Part shown: positions 25,012 through 34,042 of the stretch, one piece after another
Layout of the letters: each line of letters opens with the position of its first letter
Numbering within the stretch: position 1 is the first letter of the stretch
Origin: Nocardia sp. NBC_01327
GTDB lineage: Bacteria; Actinomycetota; Actinomycetes; Mycobacteriales; Mycobacteriaceae
Assembly: GCF_035958815.1 (NCBI RefSeq)
Contig: NZ_CP108384.1
Location: forward strand, 186,001-250,000
DNA: 64,000 nucleotides
Direction: 5' to 3'
Translations under genes and position numbers: made by a program
Notes under the pieces: model-generated
What the model saw: only the letters and a program-made list of their open reading frames with translations
The model's database searches: none
Told to the model about the DNA's origin: nothing

Positions 25012-25098
25012 ATGTTGCATTTCACCCCCACCATCACCCGAGGATCCCTCGCCCACAGGCAAACACGCCGTGGGTGGGGTTCGATCCTGCCCACGTAA
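25012..25098 (+). CDS. 28-codon leader ORF
   Basis: AAGGGAG seven bases before the ATG at 25012 opens a 28-residue basic ORF (MLHFTPTITRGSLAHRQTRR and onward) ending TAA at 25098. The next gene's own Shine-Dalgarno (AAAGGGAGG) begins right at that stop. An imperfect hairpin (CCCAC...GTGGG, about 25051-25077) lies inside. It may be a regulatory leader peptide; function unknown. Confidence 0.4.
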   Translation: MLHFTPTITRGSLAHRQTRRGWGSILPT

Positions 25099-25111
25099 AG
25101 GGAGGTCAGTC

Positions 25112-26275
25112 ATGCGAAAGAACCGACCGATCGACGCCACCACCTCCACACCTGCCCCCACGCCCGCCGCACCCGCGGCCGACACCCCGGAGCAGGACGG
25201 ACCCCGCTGGCACTGGGTAGTCATCGACACCATGGGTGACACCGAGCCCTCGCTGATCCTCGACGGCAACGTCCCCCGCAACTTCTCCCGCCTCAACCGC
25301 GCCAGTATCGCCCGCAACGGCACCGTCAACCGGCTCCTGCCGACCCTCGTCGCAGAAGTGCGCCGCACCGGCCAAACCGCCTCCAAATACTTCCCCTCCG
25401 GCCCGGACGAGCACATGCAACGCCTGATCGCCGTACCCGTTCTCGGACCGTCCGGTGACGTCCACGCCGTCGCCGCCTGGGCCGGGCCCCTGGCCGAGCC
25501 GCTACCGCGGATGCCGATCATCGGTGCACTGAGCTGGACCCCCTCCGGTGTGGTCACCGCGACCCCGCCCGCGCAGTTCCTGTTCCGCGACCCTTCCGGA
25601 GATCTGCTGTCCGGACACACCATCCCGCAAATGCTCAGTCACTTCGATATCTGGGACGACCGCTCGACGTTCCTGGCAATGTTCAATGTGACCAAGCTCG
25701 GCGCGCAGGCGCCTACCGACAGTTGGTGCGGCACCGCGACCAAGACCTACGAAGACGGCAGCCCACACCACCTGTTCCTCGCTGCCCGCGCCACCGGTAC
25801 CGATACCGGCCGGGTCGTGCGCGCCGTCGTCGCCGACATCACCGGCGGCATCAATCCCGCCCGCCCCGACCTCACCCTGGCCGCGATCAGGCACATGCCC
25901 ATCGCACCCGGCCACGCTCTGGCCCTGTGTGACCTGAAAACGGGGTTCATCCACGAATGGCTCACCGCCCCCACCTCCCCCCTGGCCAGCTGGCGTCACC
26001 ACAACCCCGAATTCTCCGTCGATGACCGCATCGCCGTGGTCACCGCGTGCTTCGACTTGGCCTCAGGGCGAGCCGAAACCGCCTCCATCCGCGCTCACGT
26101 GCGCTTCTCCCCGACCTCGCCATGGATCGAACTCATAGGGCATTGGACCCTACTCATGGCCGGCGACCGCCCCCAAGCCCTCATCGACATCACACCGCTC
26201 TCGGAGATTTCCACCCCGGTGGTCGCGGACTGCCCGATGTGCCAGGACATGGCCCAACACATCCCCGCCCCCTGA
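25112..26275 (+). CDS. Second Rv3651-like signalling protein
   Basis: A 387-residue protein from the ATG at 25112 (GGGAGG seven bases upstream). After a Pro/Ala-rich leader it matches the protein at 22326 domain by domain: RWHWVVIDTMG, NVPRNFSRLNRASI, LIAVPVLGPSGDVHAVAAW, a middle PAS/GAF-like domain (MLSHFDIWDD, DSWCGTATKTYEDG) and a C-terminal domain with WIELIGHWTLL. It has an added Cys pair near the end (DCPMCQD). It is divergent from the P450/Rv3651-like pair and may share its control region; heteromeric action of the two proteins is possible but not shown. Confidence 0.72.
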   Translation: MRKNRPIDATTSTPAPTPAAPAADTPEQDGPRWHWVVIDTMGDTEPSLILDGNVPRNFSRLNRASIARNGTVNRLLPTLVAEVRRTGQTASKYFPSGPDEHMQRLIAVPVLGPSGDVHAVAAWAGPLAEPLPRMPIIGALSWTPSGVVTATPPAQFLFRDPSGDLLSGHTIPQMLSHFDIWDDRSTFLAMFNVTKLGAQAPTDSWCGTATKTYEDGSPHHLFLAARATGTDTGRVVRAVVADITGGINPARPDLTLAAIRHMPIAPGHALALCDLKTGFIHEWLTAPTSPLASWRHHNPEFSVDDRIAVVTACFDLASGRAETASIRAHVRFSPTSPWIELIGHWTLLMAGDRPQALIDITPLSEISTPVVADCPMCQDMAQHIPAP

Positions 26276-26287
26276 AATCCCACCGAA

Positions 26288-27166
26288 TCAGCTCGGAAGC
26301 AACGACTTCAGAATCTCGGCGGCGTGATCGACGAACAACAGGTGGCCCTCACCTGGAACCTCTTCGAACACAGCATCCGGGATCATCCAGCCCAATCGGC
26401 GACCATCTTCGATCGGTACGTTGCCGTCTGCCTCGCCGTGCCAAATCTGTACCGGCACAGTGATATCCGCGGGGTCGAATCCCCACCCCCTGGCGAACAA
26501 CACCTGGAAATCGACCGCCACACCCCGCGTACCGGTCTTGAACGCCTCCTGGATGTTCGCGGCCAACTGCTCCAGCAACCAGTCATCACCAGCGATACGC
26601 TCCCGGTCAGCCGGGGACATCTGCGCGATCATCGCCAACAGTCCACGGCGCTTACGCACTACCTGCGCCATCCGTGCCGCCGCCGGACGAGCCAGGAAAG
26701 GAAACCGGCGCAGGATCATCAGTCCACCGGCACGCTTGACCCCACCGGCGCCTGTGGTGGCCGCCCGCTCATCGAATGGGGCTGGAGAACTCACCACCAC
26801 CGCCTTGCTGACCCGGTCGGGCAGCCGCGCCGCGGCACCGAGGGCGTACGGGCCGCCACCGGAAGCGCCGAGGACCGCGAACTGATCCACCCGGAAGTGG
26901 TCGGCCACCGCCGCCACGGTGTCAGCGAAATCGGCGACCTGCTTACGTGGTGACAGCGTCGACATGCCCATCCCGGGCCGATCGAGCGCAATCAGTCGCA
27001 CCCCCACCGCTCTCGCGGCCTCATCAGCGAAAGCAACACCTTCCACGTGCGAGCCCGGCGCGCCGTGGTGCGCGATCACCGGATATCCGTCCGGGTCACC
27101 GCAGTCCATCCCGCCCACCACCGCCGCACCCGGCAGTGTCATCGTCCATGGTTTCGGAGTCGTCAT
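26288..27166 (-). CDS. Alpha/beta hydrolase
   Basis: A 292-residue protein from the ATG at 27166. The oxyanion/lid region HHGAPGSH, nucleophile elbow GASGGGP (Ser catalytic), acidic residue in GEADGNVP and histidine in GEGHLLF follow the canonical order. It belongs to the proline iminopeptidase/haloperoxidase-like hydrolases; substrate unknown. Its 3' end is 12 bases from that of the Rv3651-like gene (convergent). A further upstream in-frame start exists but adds a non-conserved Cys-rich stretch. Confidence 0.88.
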   Translation of the reverse strand: MTTPKPWTMTLPGAAVVGGMDCGDPDGYPVIAHHGAPGSHVEGVAFADEAARAVGVRLIALDRPGMGMSTLSPRKQVADFADTVAAVADHFRVDQFAVLGASGGGPYALGAAARLPDRVSKAVVVSSPAPFDERAATTGAGGVKRAGGLMILRRFPFLARPAAARMAQVVRKRRGLLAMIAQMSPADRERIAGDDWLLEQLAANIQEAFKTGTRGVAVDFQVLFARGWGFDPADITVPVQIWHGEADGNVPIEDGRRLGWMIPDAVFEEVPGEGHLLFVDHAAEILKSLLPS

Positions 27167-27854
27167 GCCCGCAGAATAGGGGTCAGCAAATCCGCAGCAC
27201 ATCGAAACCGAGGACACCGTCCGGTTTCTGGCACAAACCGTCGCTACCTGCACCAAAAGGTCGCCCGACCGGTCGGTAGTCCAGGTTCACCCACTTGAAC
27301 TCGTAAGCCCGCGCGGCATCACCGCGCGACTAGCTAGTTAGCTAGCTGCCTATCTATCTACCTCCATCGCCTTGATGGCGCGGACCAGCACGAATCATCG
27401 ACCCCGCAGCGTGCGGGCTTTGCGTGCCCTCTTGGGCGGCCTCGCGCGCGACCCCTTCTCCGACGTCCTGTTTCACCTAAGCCGGGGAAGCTCCCGACTC
27501 TCTTCACGAACGCGCGAGCGCTCGGAACCCCAGACCTAGCCGGCGGCCGCCGATCCAACTTATGAACCACCCAAGACTGGCGCTCGCTCTAACGCAACAG
27601 CCGCGCGCAACGCGCCCAGCAAACCGGAGGCACCAACATAGGGCCGCTGGCTATCGCGTGGCGACAAAGGCCGCCGAGCGGCCGACTCGACACGCGAAGC
27701 CCGGCCCGCAACCACCATGCCAACGCAACATCAGCACCCAAACGCAACCACCACAAGCTTCGATCTCTTCTGTACTACTGCCCTGACCTGCCGGGGGTGT
27801 CCGTCCTGGTAGTCAGCGTGTGGGTGGTCGACTGCCTCACCCTCGTCAACGGAA
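27167..27854. other. Long gap without a credible gene; CTAG cluster
   Basis: No ORF here has coding character. At 27329-27344 the tetramer CTAG, normally scarce in such genomes, occurs three times in 16 bases, followed by CTATCTATCTAC. The region marks the left end of a stretch of gene fragments and could be a junction of past rearrangement. Confidence 0.4.
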
Positions 27855-28103
27855 TCACTTCCTGAGCTCGAGCAGCGTGCCCTGGGTCGTATCACCCTCG
27901 CCAGCTCCGGAGAGAGCCTCGAAGGCCACCAGGATCGACTGGACCGTGTGATGCGAAATCCCAGTGGAGGCAGCGATGGCGTTGTTCTTTTCACCTGCCT
28001 CGAGCGCAGCGACCACTGAGGTGACCTCATCGAGTGTCTTCTTCGGCGCCACGCCCAGGTGCTTCAGCTCCGTGGCAATCTGCACAGCGGCCAGATCCCG
28101 CAC
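27855..28103 (-). CDS. Small HTH protein, possibly truncated
   Basis: From a GTG at 28103 the frame encodes 82 residues. It has an HTH-like segment EVTSVVAALEAGEKNNAIAA, then STGISHHTVQSILVAFEAL, the look of a Mor/HTH-psq DNA-binding helix pair. The start is uncertain because the frame remains open upstream into DNA that is a relic of another gene (28190-28319), so the true N-terminus may have been lost. Confidence 0.45.
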   Translation of the reverse strand: MRDLAAVQIATELKHLGVAPKKTLDEVTSVVAALEAGEKNNAIAASTGISHHTVQSILVAFEALSGAGEGDTTQGTLLELRK

Positions 28104-28189
28104 TGCGGGGTGCAGGACCGCGTTGCACGCAGTCGGACCCAGGACCAAGTGCGGGGTGCGGGGTGCGGGGTCAGCGAAAGGCCGGGACG

Positions 28190-28319
28190 CAGGGTGCGGC
28201 CATGCCCTGAAATCCAGTACTGGCCGAAACCCGCTTGCCACCAAGACTTTTGACGGCGTTCGGGCCGACGCGGTCGAGCTTTGCTGATGCGTGCGACGTG
28301 CAGATTCACCCCGAACTCC
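28190..28319 (-). pseudogene. 3' remnant of an Rv3651-like gene plus its terminator
   Basis: The stretch resembles 22235-22370. The minus strand encodes GVNLHVARISKA, matching the last residues of the intact gene (GANLHVVRISKA). The downstream CAAGACTTTTGACGGC is conserved exactly, and a decayed version of the terminator stem (GGGACGCAGGGTGCG) follows. Only the tail survives; it is cut off at about 28319 against a transporter fragment. Confidence 0.65.
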
Positions 28320-28547
28320 ATGGACGCGTTACTGCTGCTCAATGCGATGCAGCGGCGCTGGCACGTCACGCGAGTGGGGAAGTTGTTCTTCGCCACACCT
28401 GTGGTGACCGCGGTCATGGCGTGGCTACTGGTAGATCAGCCGTTACGGCCGTTGACGTTTGCCGGACTCACAATCGGCGTGGTACTGGCATCACAGAGAC
28501 CGGTGGTGCGCCACGAACAGCCACTGCTGGCTACGGCCGCGCACTGA
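28320..28547 (+). pseudogene. C-terminal fragment of an EamA-type transporter
   Basis: The frame encodes about 75 residues: LLLNAMQRRWHVTRVGKLFF, then ATPVVTAVMAWLLVDQPLRP and LTFAGLTIGVVLAS. This is the last two transmembrane helices of a drug/metabolite (EamA) exporter, with the family's R-x-G, P-V-x-A and G-E/D-Q-x-L spacing. The other eight helices are absent, so it cannot work alone. Confidence 0.6.
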
Positions 28548-28700
28548 ACTGCGGGTACCGCTTCCGGCGAGCGGTGCGCAGTGGGTCGAACCCTCACGGC
28601 GCTCTAACGGGAATGAAGTTCCGTTAAGCCTGGTTGAGTGCTACTGTCACCAAGTCTTAATGGGACCACAGACCCATTAAAGGTTCTCGAAGGGACTCCG

Positions 28701-29963
28701 ATGAAGAACGCCTGGCATTTACGCCTCGCTGCAGGCACCGTTGCCATTGCCGTCGTCGGTGGGATCGGCGCGTACGCCGCCACCCACACCACCGCCGAGA
28801 CCGCTGCGGCCTGGGATGCCGCCTGGTCAGCAGCGCCACAGCTGCCCAGCATCGGCTTCGAACCCAACTGGGCCCAAACAGGTTTCGACAATCAGACGGT
28901 CCGACAGGTAGTCCGGGTGACCGACGGCGGCACCGCCGCCCGCATCACCCTGTCCAATCTTTACGGCAACGGGCCTCTGCGGATCGACCACGCCACCATC
29001 GCCCGCACCGCGCAAGGCGCAGGCGTCGAGTCGAATACCCTGCGGGACTTGACCTTCCAAGGCGACACTGTCGCGAAGATCCCCGCCGGTCAGGCCTTGA
29101 CCAGCGATACCGCCGGCCTGCAGCTCGCCCCGCTCGAATCGGTCACGGTGACCCTGTACCTGGCAGGCCCGACCGGCCCCGCCACCTTCCACTCCCAGGC
29201 CTACGCCAGCACCTACCGCACCGGTGGTAACCACGTCGCCGACCCTGCCGCCAGCTCCTTCACCGAGGCCACCCACTCCTGGTACTACCTGACCGATATC
29301 CAGGTGAGCGGCCCGAGCGCACACCACGGCGGCACGGTCGTGGCCTTCGGCGACTCCATCACCGACGGCTTCGGATCCACCAACGACGCCAACACCCGCT
29401 ACCCGGACCGGCTCTTCCAGCGCCTCACCGATGCGGGCACACCACGCCCGGTGCTCAACGAAGGCATCGGCGGCAACCTGATCCTCAACGACTCGCAGTG
29501 GTTCGGTGAAAGCGCCGTGAAGCGTTTCGAACGCGACGTGCTCAGCAAGCCCGACGTCGATAGCGTGATCGTGCTCGGCGGACTCAACGACATCGGCTTC
29601 TCCGAGATCGATCTACCCACCTACAAGCCCAACCCGCAGGTCTCGGTGGCACAGTTGATCGCCGGGCACCGTGAACTCATCGCCGCCGCACACCGGGCAG
29701 GTGTCAAGATCACCGGCGCCACCCTGCTACCGATGAAGGGCGCCGAGTACTACGACGACACCTCCGCGGCGAAGATCCGCGACCTCAACACGTGGATGCG
29801 CACCAGCGGCGAATACGACGCGGTCGTCGACTTCAACGCCGCGGTCGCGGACCCGTCCGACAGCGAAAAGCTCAATCCCGCTTTCGATTCCGGCGACCAC
29901 AAGCACCCCAACAACGCGGGCTACCAGGCCATGGCCGACCGCATCGACCTCGGGAAACTCTGA
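28701..29963 (+). CDS. Secreted SGNH/GDSL hydrolase
   Basis: A 420-residue exported protein from the ATG at 28701 (AAGGGA upstream), with a signal peptide of about 28 residues. A beta-rich N-terminal domain (about 35-205) precedes the SGNH core: block I VVAFGDSITDGFGS (Ser), block II GIGGN, block III VLGGLNDIG and block V DHKHPNNAGY (Asp/His). Related actinobacterial enzymes are secreted esterases or carbohydrate esterases. It is monocistronic with a strong terminator at 29989. Confidence 0.92.
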   Translation: MKNAWHLRLAAGTVAIAVVGGIGAYAATHTTAETAAAWDAAWSAAPQLPSIGFEPNWAQTGFDNQTVRQVVRVTDGGTAARITLSNLYGNGPLRIDHATIARTAQGAGVESNTLRDLTFQGDTVAKIPAGQALTSDTAGLQLAPLESVTVTLYLAGPTGPATFHSQAYASTYRTGGNHVADPAASSFTEATHSWYYLTDIQVSGPSAHHGGTVVAFGDSITDGFGSTNDANTRYPDRLFQRLTDAGTPRPVLNEGIGGNLILNDSQWFGESAVKRFERDVLSKPDVDSVIVLGGLNDIGFSEIDLPTYKPNPQVSVAQLIAGHRELIAAAHRAGVKITGATLLPMKGAEYYDDTSAAKIRDLNTWMRTSGEYDAVVDFNAAVADPSDSEKLNPAFDSGDHKHPNNAGYQAMADRIDLGKL

Positions 29964-29988
29964 ACACCTCGAGGCAACCCATCACCGA

Positions 29989-30023
29989 AACGGTGGTACC
30001 CCGATGATCGGGGTACCACCGTT
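29989..30023 (+). terminator. Strong hairpin after the SGNH hydrolase gene
   Basis: A perfect 15-bp stem (AACGGTGGTACCCCG and its complement) with a five-base loop lies 26 bases after the stop. There is no T-run, as is common for actinobacterial terminators. Confidence 0.75.
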
Positions 30024-30050
30024 CATGAAGGTAGTACACCTACAATCCGG

Positions 30051-30400
30051 TCAGAGGCGCGGCGCACACTCCAGCAGTAGGAATAGCGGACGCTTGAAAT
30101 TCTCTTTCCACCAAGGGTTTTCCCGCTGCTGGCCAGTGGGATGCGGCTCACTAAGACCGGTGAGCACAAACCCTGCCGCAGTGAGCATGCCGATATAGGC
30201 CTCGAGGGAGTGGAATCGTTGTACCGGGGCCGCTGGGGATTGGCGCCCGGCCACGTTGAAGCGCTGCTCGACAGTCCGCACTCCGAACTCCGAAGTAGGC
30301 GTCGATGGAGAACTCCCCGCCTGCGGTACGAAAGTATTGAGCAGCACCCAGTTCCGGTGCTATCACGACGGGGAAGACGTCGAGGGGCGCTACGCTCCGT
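30051..30400 (-). pseudogene. C-terminal fragment of a class I methyltransferase, frameshifted
   Basis: The minus strand encodes the tail of a SAM-dependent methyltransferase: QYFRTAGGEFSIDAYFG in one frame, then VRTVEQRFNVAG, FHSLEAYIGMLTAAGF and NPWWKENFKRPLFLLLEC in another. The frame changes exactly at a tandem heptamer duplication (CTCCGAA twice, 30281-30294 on the plus strand); removing one copy restores DAYFGVRTVEQRF. The SAM-binding N-terminal part is missing. Confidence 0.65.
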
Positions 30401-30941
30401 TCGTGAATGTGCGGCCATATTGATCTCGCGGTCGAGCGCGCATCGATTACCCCGACTCGGAGTCCTTGGGCTGTGTAGCCGACGCTTGTATGTTCCCCAA
30501 GGAATCATCGATGATGGTGATGCGGTTCACTTCCTGCCGTCTACCGACGGAGTCCGCGACTATCAGAATATCTACCGGCCGTCGGACAGGGAATATCATA
30601 TGCGACAAGGGATTCCGCGTGGGGCACGTCTGGTCGAAGTGCAAACCGATCGCAGGATCACGGGGGCTACCTGGTTGGGGCCATTCACCGGTGGTCTGAC
30701 ACGTTACTGAAACTCCGATCCCACGCTCACCCCCACTATTGTCGGCGGCCAATCACGAGAAAACGTCAGTCGCCCATCGCGATTCGCGGATCTGCACGCC
30801 CGTAATGGCGGCGGCTGATGCACCTTCGAATAACCCACACCCCTTGGGGCGTGAATATCGTTCAAGACGGCGCGGACGCGGTCAGCATTCCGATGCTGGA
30901 TCACAACGGTTCGATCGGCGGCATCCGGGCGCCCGGTCGCG
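30401..30941. other. Gap without a recognised gene
   Basis: One plus-strand frame running to the stop at 30710 has protein-like composition in its last 75 codons (LYVPQGIIDDGDAVHFLP and onward) but no credible start or family. It may be another fragment. Nothing else is supported. Confidence 0.3.
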
Positions 30942-32147
30942 TCAAACCTCTATATCCGGCAGGTGTGTTCGCCGGTATGCATCCGGGGTTTGCCCGGTCC
31001 AGCGTCGGACGGCACGCACGAGGGCGCGGTGGTCGTTGTATCCGATTCGTTCGGCGATCGACCGCAGTGGGAGCCGCGTACCCCGCAAGAGAAGAGTGGC
31101 GTGCTGGTAGCGGACAGCCTCGAGTTCACGACGCCAGGACGTGTCGCGCTCGGCCAGTCGGCGCTGCAGTGTGCGGGGGCTGACCGCCAGCCGGCGTGCG
31201 ACTGCCTCGAGATCCGCGTCGCTTCGGCTGTCTGCGAGCACATCGCTGATTGCGGCGTGGAGGGTTTCCTTCCAGGTCAGCGCGGGTTGGGCGGTGTCGA
31301 TGATCGACTGGGCGTAGAGGTGCAGAATTCGCCGCAGCTCCGGGTCATACGATTGTCGATTCTGCGCTCGTTCGACATTCAGCATCGTGAAACTGCTGTA
31401 CTCCTGGTCGAACTGAATGTTGCTGGTACCGAATACATCGGCGAGATAGCCATGACTGCGCGGCGCGCGATGGGAGAATTCGACGCGAACAGGATCGGCC
31501 GCGGCACCCCGGACCGCGCGCGCCCGATGCATCAGCACGCCCAGAGTGAATTCATTGACTGCCGCGCTCACGATGTCGCCGTGGGGTGCGCTTCGATATA
31601 CGACAGACAGGTGAGGGTCGTCATCGACAACGATGAAGTGGTCGGCCGGATCTGCCATGGCCGCCGAGAATCGTGCGGCGTCGCCGAGGCCTTCAGCGAG
31701 GGTGGGTGCCGCTGCTATCAGATAGTCCCAGACGTGCAATCGTCCTGACTGGGCAACATCGGCCGCACGAATTCCTACCCCCGGTCCACCTGCGGCGTAC
31801 ATCAATTTCCACAAGCGAACCATCGCGATCGATGGGACTCGAAGGCGGTCGTCGTCGAGCAATTCACGCCGGAGACCGCCGATCATGGCGACCTCATGCT
31901 CAGCGACACCGACCTGTTCAGCTGCCTCGAGCATCACGCGGATGACATGCGATGACACCGTGCCTCTGATTATCGAGGGAGCGCTCCGGCCGGCGTCATC
32001 ACCATCGGAAGCTGCGGCCGGTTCGTCATGTGCCCGCGTGGCGGCGCGGCTACGGTGCGGGGCTGTGTCATTGGGACCGTCGAAGTCGAGCAGACCGCGC
32101 TGTTCGCCTGCCTGACGAGGTGCGTGAGTGTCGATGCGATCAGTCAT
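30942..32147 (-). CDS. AraC-family transcriptional regulator
   Basis: A 401-residue regulator. A polar, low-complexity N-terminus (about 1-60) is followed by the Arabinose_bd-type effector domain (about 80-270, GGLRRELLDDDRLRVP) typical of OruR/ArgR-like AraC proteins. The C-terminal double HTH (about 300-395) contains DLEAVARRLAVSPRTLQRRL and RSIAERIGYNDHRALVRAVR with RWTGQTPDAYRR. The ATG follows AGGAA. It probably controls the nearby oxidoreductase/hydrolase genes (inference). Confidence 0.92.
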   Translation of the reverse strand: MTDRIDTHAPRQAGEQRGLLDFDGPNDTAPHRSRAATRAHDEPAAASDGDDAGRSAPSIIRGTVSSHVIRVMLEAAEQVGVAEHEVAMIGGLRRELLDDDRLRVPSIAMVRLWKLMYAAGGPGVGIRAADVAQSGRLHVWDYLIAAAPTLAEGLGDAARFSAAMADPADHFIVVDDDPHLSVVYRSAPHGDIVSAAVNEFTLGVLMHRARAVRGAAADPVRVEFSHRAPRSHGYLADVFGTSNIQFDQEYSSFTMLNVERAQNRQSYDPELRRILHLYAQSIIDTAQPALTWKETLHAAISDVLADSRSDADLEAVARRLAVSPRTLQRRLAERDTSWRRELEAVRYQHATLLLRGTRLPLRSIAERIGYNDHRALVRAVRRWTGQTPDAYRRTHLPDIEV

Positions 32148-32180
32148 TGGGAATTTCCTCGAGGAAAGTATTCGGACGTA

Positions 32181-32310
32181 TCAGATGAATGTGCGGAAGA
32201 AGTCGCGGGTATCGGCCAGAGTAGTTCGGGGTACTCGGTGTGCGGCCCAGTCTCCGCCCACTTCGTACGTGCTCCACTTGCCGATGTTGCCGTCGCCGTA
32301 GGGAAGGTCA
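32181..32310 (-). pseudogene. C-terminal fragment of an epoxide hydrolase (tentative)
   Basis: The minus strand encodes YGDGNIGKWSTYEVGGDWAA followed by a DTRDFFR segment and a stop. This resembles the end of epoxide hydrolases, where the catalytic His sits in RGGHFAA; here it reads VGGDWAA, so the His is lost. Only about 40 residues remain. The rest of the gap 32311-32597 holds a repeated ACATTTCGTACGCGG (about 32520-32565) and no gene. Confidence 0.4.
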
Positions 32311-32597
32311 GGCCGGCAAGGAAGGGAGCCGAATTCGGGCAAGGCTGCCTCCCGGACCTGCCGGCTCAGCGACCCCATTACGGCCCGGCGGTCCGGAAAT
32401 TCCGGGTGTGCCCTCCGCGGTCAAACCGCAGGTCTCGCCCGAAATGGGTGGAGCCTGCGCGTGTTCCGGGGGTGGTGGCCTCTCACGTATGCAGCTCGGG
32501 CGCCGCGCATGAAGTTGCCGCACATTTCGTACGCGGCAGGACATTTCGTACGCGGGATGCGACGTCGTGCGTAGCGGGCCGGGACGTGCCTACGACC

Positions 32598-33836
32598 TCA
32601 GGCAGCGTGCTGGGTAGTGGGAACGTACTGCTCCAGGGCGATTGCATTCGAAGCGTGGTTCAACGGCTTCATGATCGAGCGCAGGGCCATGCCCTTCCAG
32701 GGGAGGCGGCGCATGACGCGCACGGCGGTGATATGGATCTTCAGGGCACGCTTGTCGGCGGCGACCATCTGCTTGGCATTGGTCCAGCCGAGGGTGAGGT
32801 TCAGGTTCACGTATTCGCTCATGCGGGTCTGGTAGGCGTCGAAGGCGACGGTGTGGTCGCCGTGGGCCGCATTGAGCTCTGCGGCAAGGACATACGCGCC
32901 GACCAGGGCCATGCTGGTGCCCTGACCCGACAGGGGGGACGGGCTGTAGGCGGCGTCGCCTACCAGGGCGGCGCGGCCGCTCGACCAGCGCTCCAGGTGG
33001 ATCTGGCTGACCGAGTCGAAGTAGAAGTCCGGGGACTGCGCCATCAGGCGCAGCAGGTTCTGCGTTTCCCAGCCGGCATCGGCGAAGGCCTCGGCCACGA
33101 CTCGCTGCTGGGCGGCGATATCGCCGCGCTCGGGCAGCTGCTCCGGCGCACCGAAGATGAACTGCGCCTTCGCCGTATTCTGCTGCGTGCTGTAGACCTG
33201 CACGATCTGTCCGGGGGTCGGGTGCACCAGCTCCCAGTGATCCAGGTTCAGGTAGTTGGGCACCGAGATCACGCAGGCGGCCATGCCGGTGTGCTTGGCG
33301 AACTGCTCCTCGGGACCGAAGATGCTGCGGCGCACCGTGGAATGCATACCGTCAGCACCGATCACCAGGTCGAAGACTCGGGGCGCGGCATGCCGGAAAC
33401 GCACCGTGACACCGTCGGCCTCCTCGGTCAGGTCGAGGATCGAATCACCGAACAGGTACTGCACGTCGGTCTTGGTGGCGTCGAACAGGATTCGGGCGAG
33501 GTCCCCGCGCAGCACCTCGTCATCGCCGGGGCCGCGCAGCCCGATCAGGTCCGGGCCCAGGGTCGCCAGGGTCTTGCCCGACTCGTCGACCCAGTCCCCG
33601 CCGCGCATGGCGGTGGAGGCGCGCCCGATCTCCGGCAGCAGGCCCATGCGGTCGATGACCTGCATGGCGGCGCCGCGAATATCGACCTTGTAGCCGCCTT
33701 CCCGCAGGGCCGGGGCTTCCTCGACGACCGTGACGGTGAAGCCGTAACGCTGCAGCCAGTAGGCGAGGGCGGGACCGGCCACGCTGGCGCCGGAGATGAG
33801 GACCGTCTTATTGGTGAACTGCTGCTGTGTTGTCAT
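32598..33836 (-). CDS. FAD-dependent monooxygenase, copy 1
   Basis: A 412-residue flavoprotein of the PF01494 class. It has an N-terminal dinucleotide fold (TVLISGASVAGPALAYWL), the DG motif GADGMHSTVRR and the FAD-binding GD motif LVGDAAYSPSPLSGQG. Such enzymes hydroxylate aromatic or polyketide substrates using NAD(P)H; TetX-like detoxification is possible. It is about 94% identical to copy 2 (I count roughly 23 differences over 400 residues), but the first residues differ (MTTQQQ here). The start is the ATG at 33836 or a GTG nine codons upstream; neither has a strong ribosome site, in contrast to copy 2. Confidence 0.9.
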   Translation of the reverse strand: MTTQQQFTNKTVLISGASVAGPALAYWLQRYGFTVTVVEEAPALREGGYKVDIRGAAMQVIDRMGLLPEIGRASTAMRGGDWVDESGKTLATLGPDLIGLRGPGDDEVLRGDLARILFDATKTDVQYLFGDSILDLTEEADGVTVRFRHAAPRVFDLVIGADGMHSTVRRSIFGPEEQFAKHTGMAACVISVPNYLNLDHWELVHPTPGQIVQVYSTQQNTAKAQFIFGAPEQLPERGDIAAQQRVVAEAFADAGWETQNLLRLMAQSPDFYFDSVSQIHLERWSSGRAALVGDAAYSPSPLSGQGTSMALVGAYVLAAELNAAHGDHTVAFDAYQTRMSEYVNLNLTLGWTNAKQMVAADKRALKIHITAVRVMRRLPWKGMALRSIMKPLNHASNAIALEQYVPTTQHAA

Positions 33837-34042
33837 GAGAGAAGCATCTGCCGCAGCCCTCACCGAACACTCACCATCAGCTCACCGCCCCTCACCAATC
33901 GCGATGCCCGCCACAGCCCCACCTGCCATCCCAGCATGCTTTTGGCCGGGATCCACACGAACAGCACGTCAACGGGTTGCGGTGGATCCCGGCGTGCGTT
34001 TCGGGGAGGCAGGACAAGTGGTCTGCTGCGCAGTTATTGGTG

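Noticed and set aside
27167..27854. Searched for a tRNA or small RNA that could serve as an integration site
   Set aside because: No cloverleaf or TTC-loop pattern could be built; no tRNA or rRNA was found in the window.
28141..28170. GTGCGGG repeats that could suggest a CRISPR-like or iteron array
   Set aside because: Only about three short units with no spacers; it is a simple G-rich tandem repeat inside a relic region. No CRISPR array is seen anywhere in the window.
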